This document shows positions 63,362-64,000 of a DNA stretch of 64,000 nucleotides, piece after piece. A program made the translations under genes and the position numbers. The stretch is from Thermohalobaculum sp050330995 (GTDB taxonomy: Bacteria; Pseudomonadota; Alphaproteobacteria; Rhodobacterales; Rhodobacteraceae): NCBI GenBank assembly GCA_050330995.1, contig JBHJHI010000022.1, forward strand, positions 1 through 64,000. The letters run 5' to 3'. Under the pieces are notes generated by a model, which saw only the letters and a list, made by a program, of their open reading frames with translations, did not search any database and was not told the origin of the DNA. Numbering within the stretch: the first letter of the stretch is position 1; every line of letters starts with the position of its first letter.

Positions 63362-64000
<639 letters not shown>

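Overview
The window is GC-rich (roughly 70% by eye), densely coded DNA from an alphaproteobacterium, most likely a halotolerant Rhodobacterales-type organism. Pointers to this (family knowledge plus inference) are the gene order LppC/rsmI/yraN/BON/gshB, the radA-cvpA-purF-SDR order, an ATP12-type chaperone, type 2 CtaA, a eukaryote-like NADP isocitrate dehydrogenase, rplM-rpsI with an N-terminally extended S9, and three proteins ending in VPLP/VPVP-type sorting tails. I saw no tRNA, rRNA, insertion sequence, phage gene or CRISPR array.

Layout. 1-5279: LppC-like lipoprotein (runs off the left edge), rsmI, yraN, a BON lipoprotein, gshB and an HSL-type esterase. 5347-8659: a secreted RTX protein with glycosidase-like motifs and a DUF808 membrane protein, both on the minus strand. 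9099-19410: one long plus-strand cluster for making glycine betaine from glycine: a fused glycine/sarcosine plus sarcosine/dimethylglycine methyltransferase, metF, a two-gene metH, metK, ahcY and an adenosine kinase. 19524-22386: a sorting-tail protein, a CoA-transferase and a membrane protein. 22679-27652: coxG-coxS-coxL-coxM, with a form II active-site loop. 27847-30998: transporter, HAD phosphatase, ATP12, DUF4112. 31270-34218: a sorting-tail protein and a RACo-like corrinoid-activation ATPase. 34398-48264: housekeeping and miscellaneous genes (rhodanese, icd, methyltransferase, frameshifted SH3b protein, trmJ, DUF2853, ctaA, MBL-fold protein, thioesterase, rplM-rpsI, P450, zinc-ribbon peptide, yfgM-like, bamB). 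48429-57039: choline/betaine uptake (choX-choW-choV, minus) divergent from betI-betC-betB-betA (plus), with a perfect BetI-type palindrome between them. 57206-64000: der, a sorting-tail protein, CDF exporter, SDR, purF, cvpA and the 3' part of radA.

How it fits together. The window carries two complete routes to glycine betaine and an importer. In the first, three SAM-dependent methylations of glycine are paired with every enzyme needed to rebuild SAM from SAH (AhcY, MetF, MetH, MetK) and to remove adenosine (adenosine kinase). In the second, choline-O-sulfate or choline is taken up and oxidised by BetC, BetA and BetB under BetI. The second cluster sits between bamB and der, which are neighbours in most proteobacteria, so it looks like an insertion into a conserved locus. 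A 4-bp tandem duplication breaks the 3' end of an SH3b gene.
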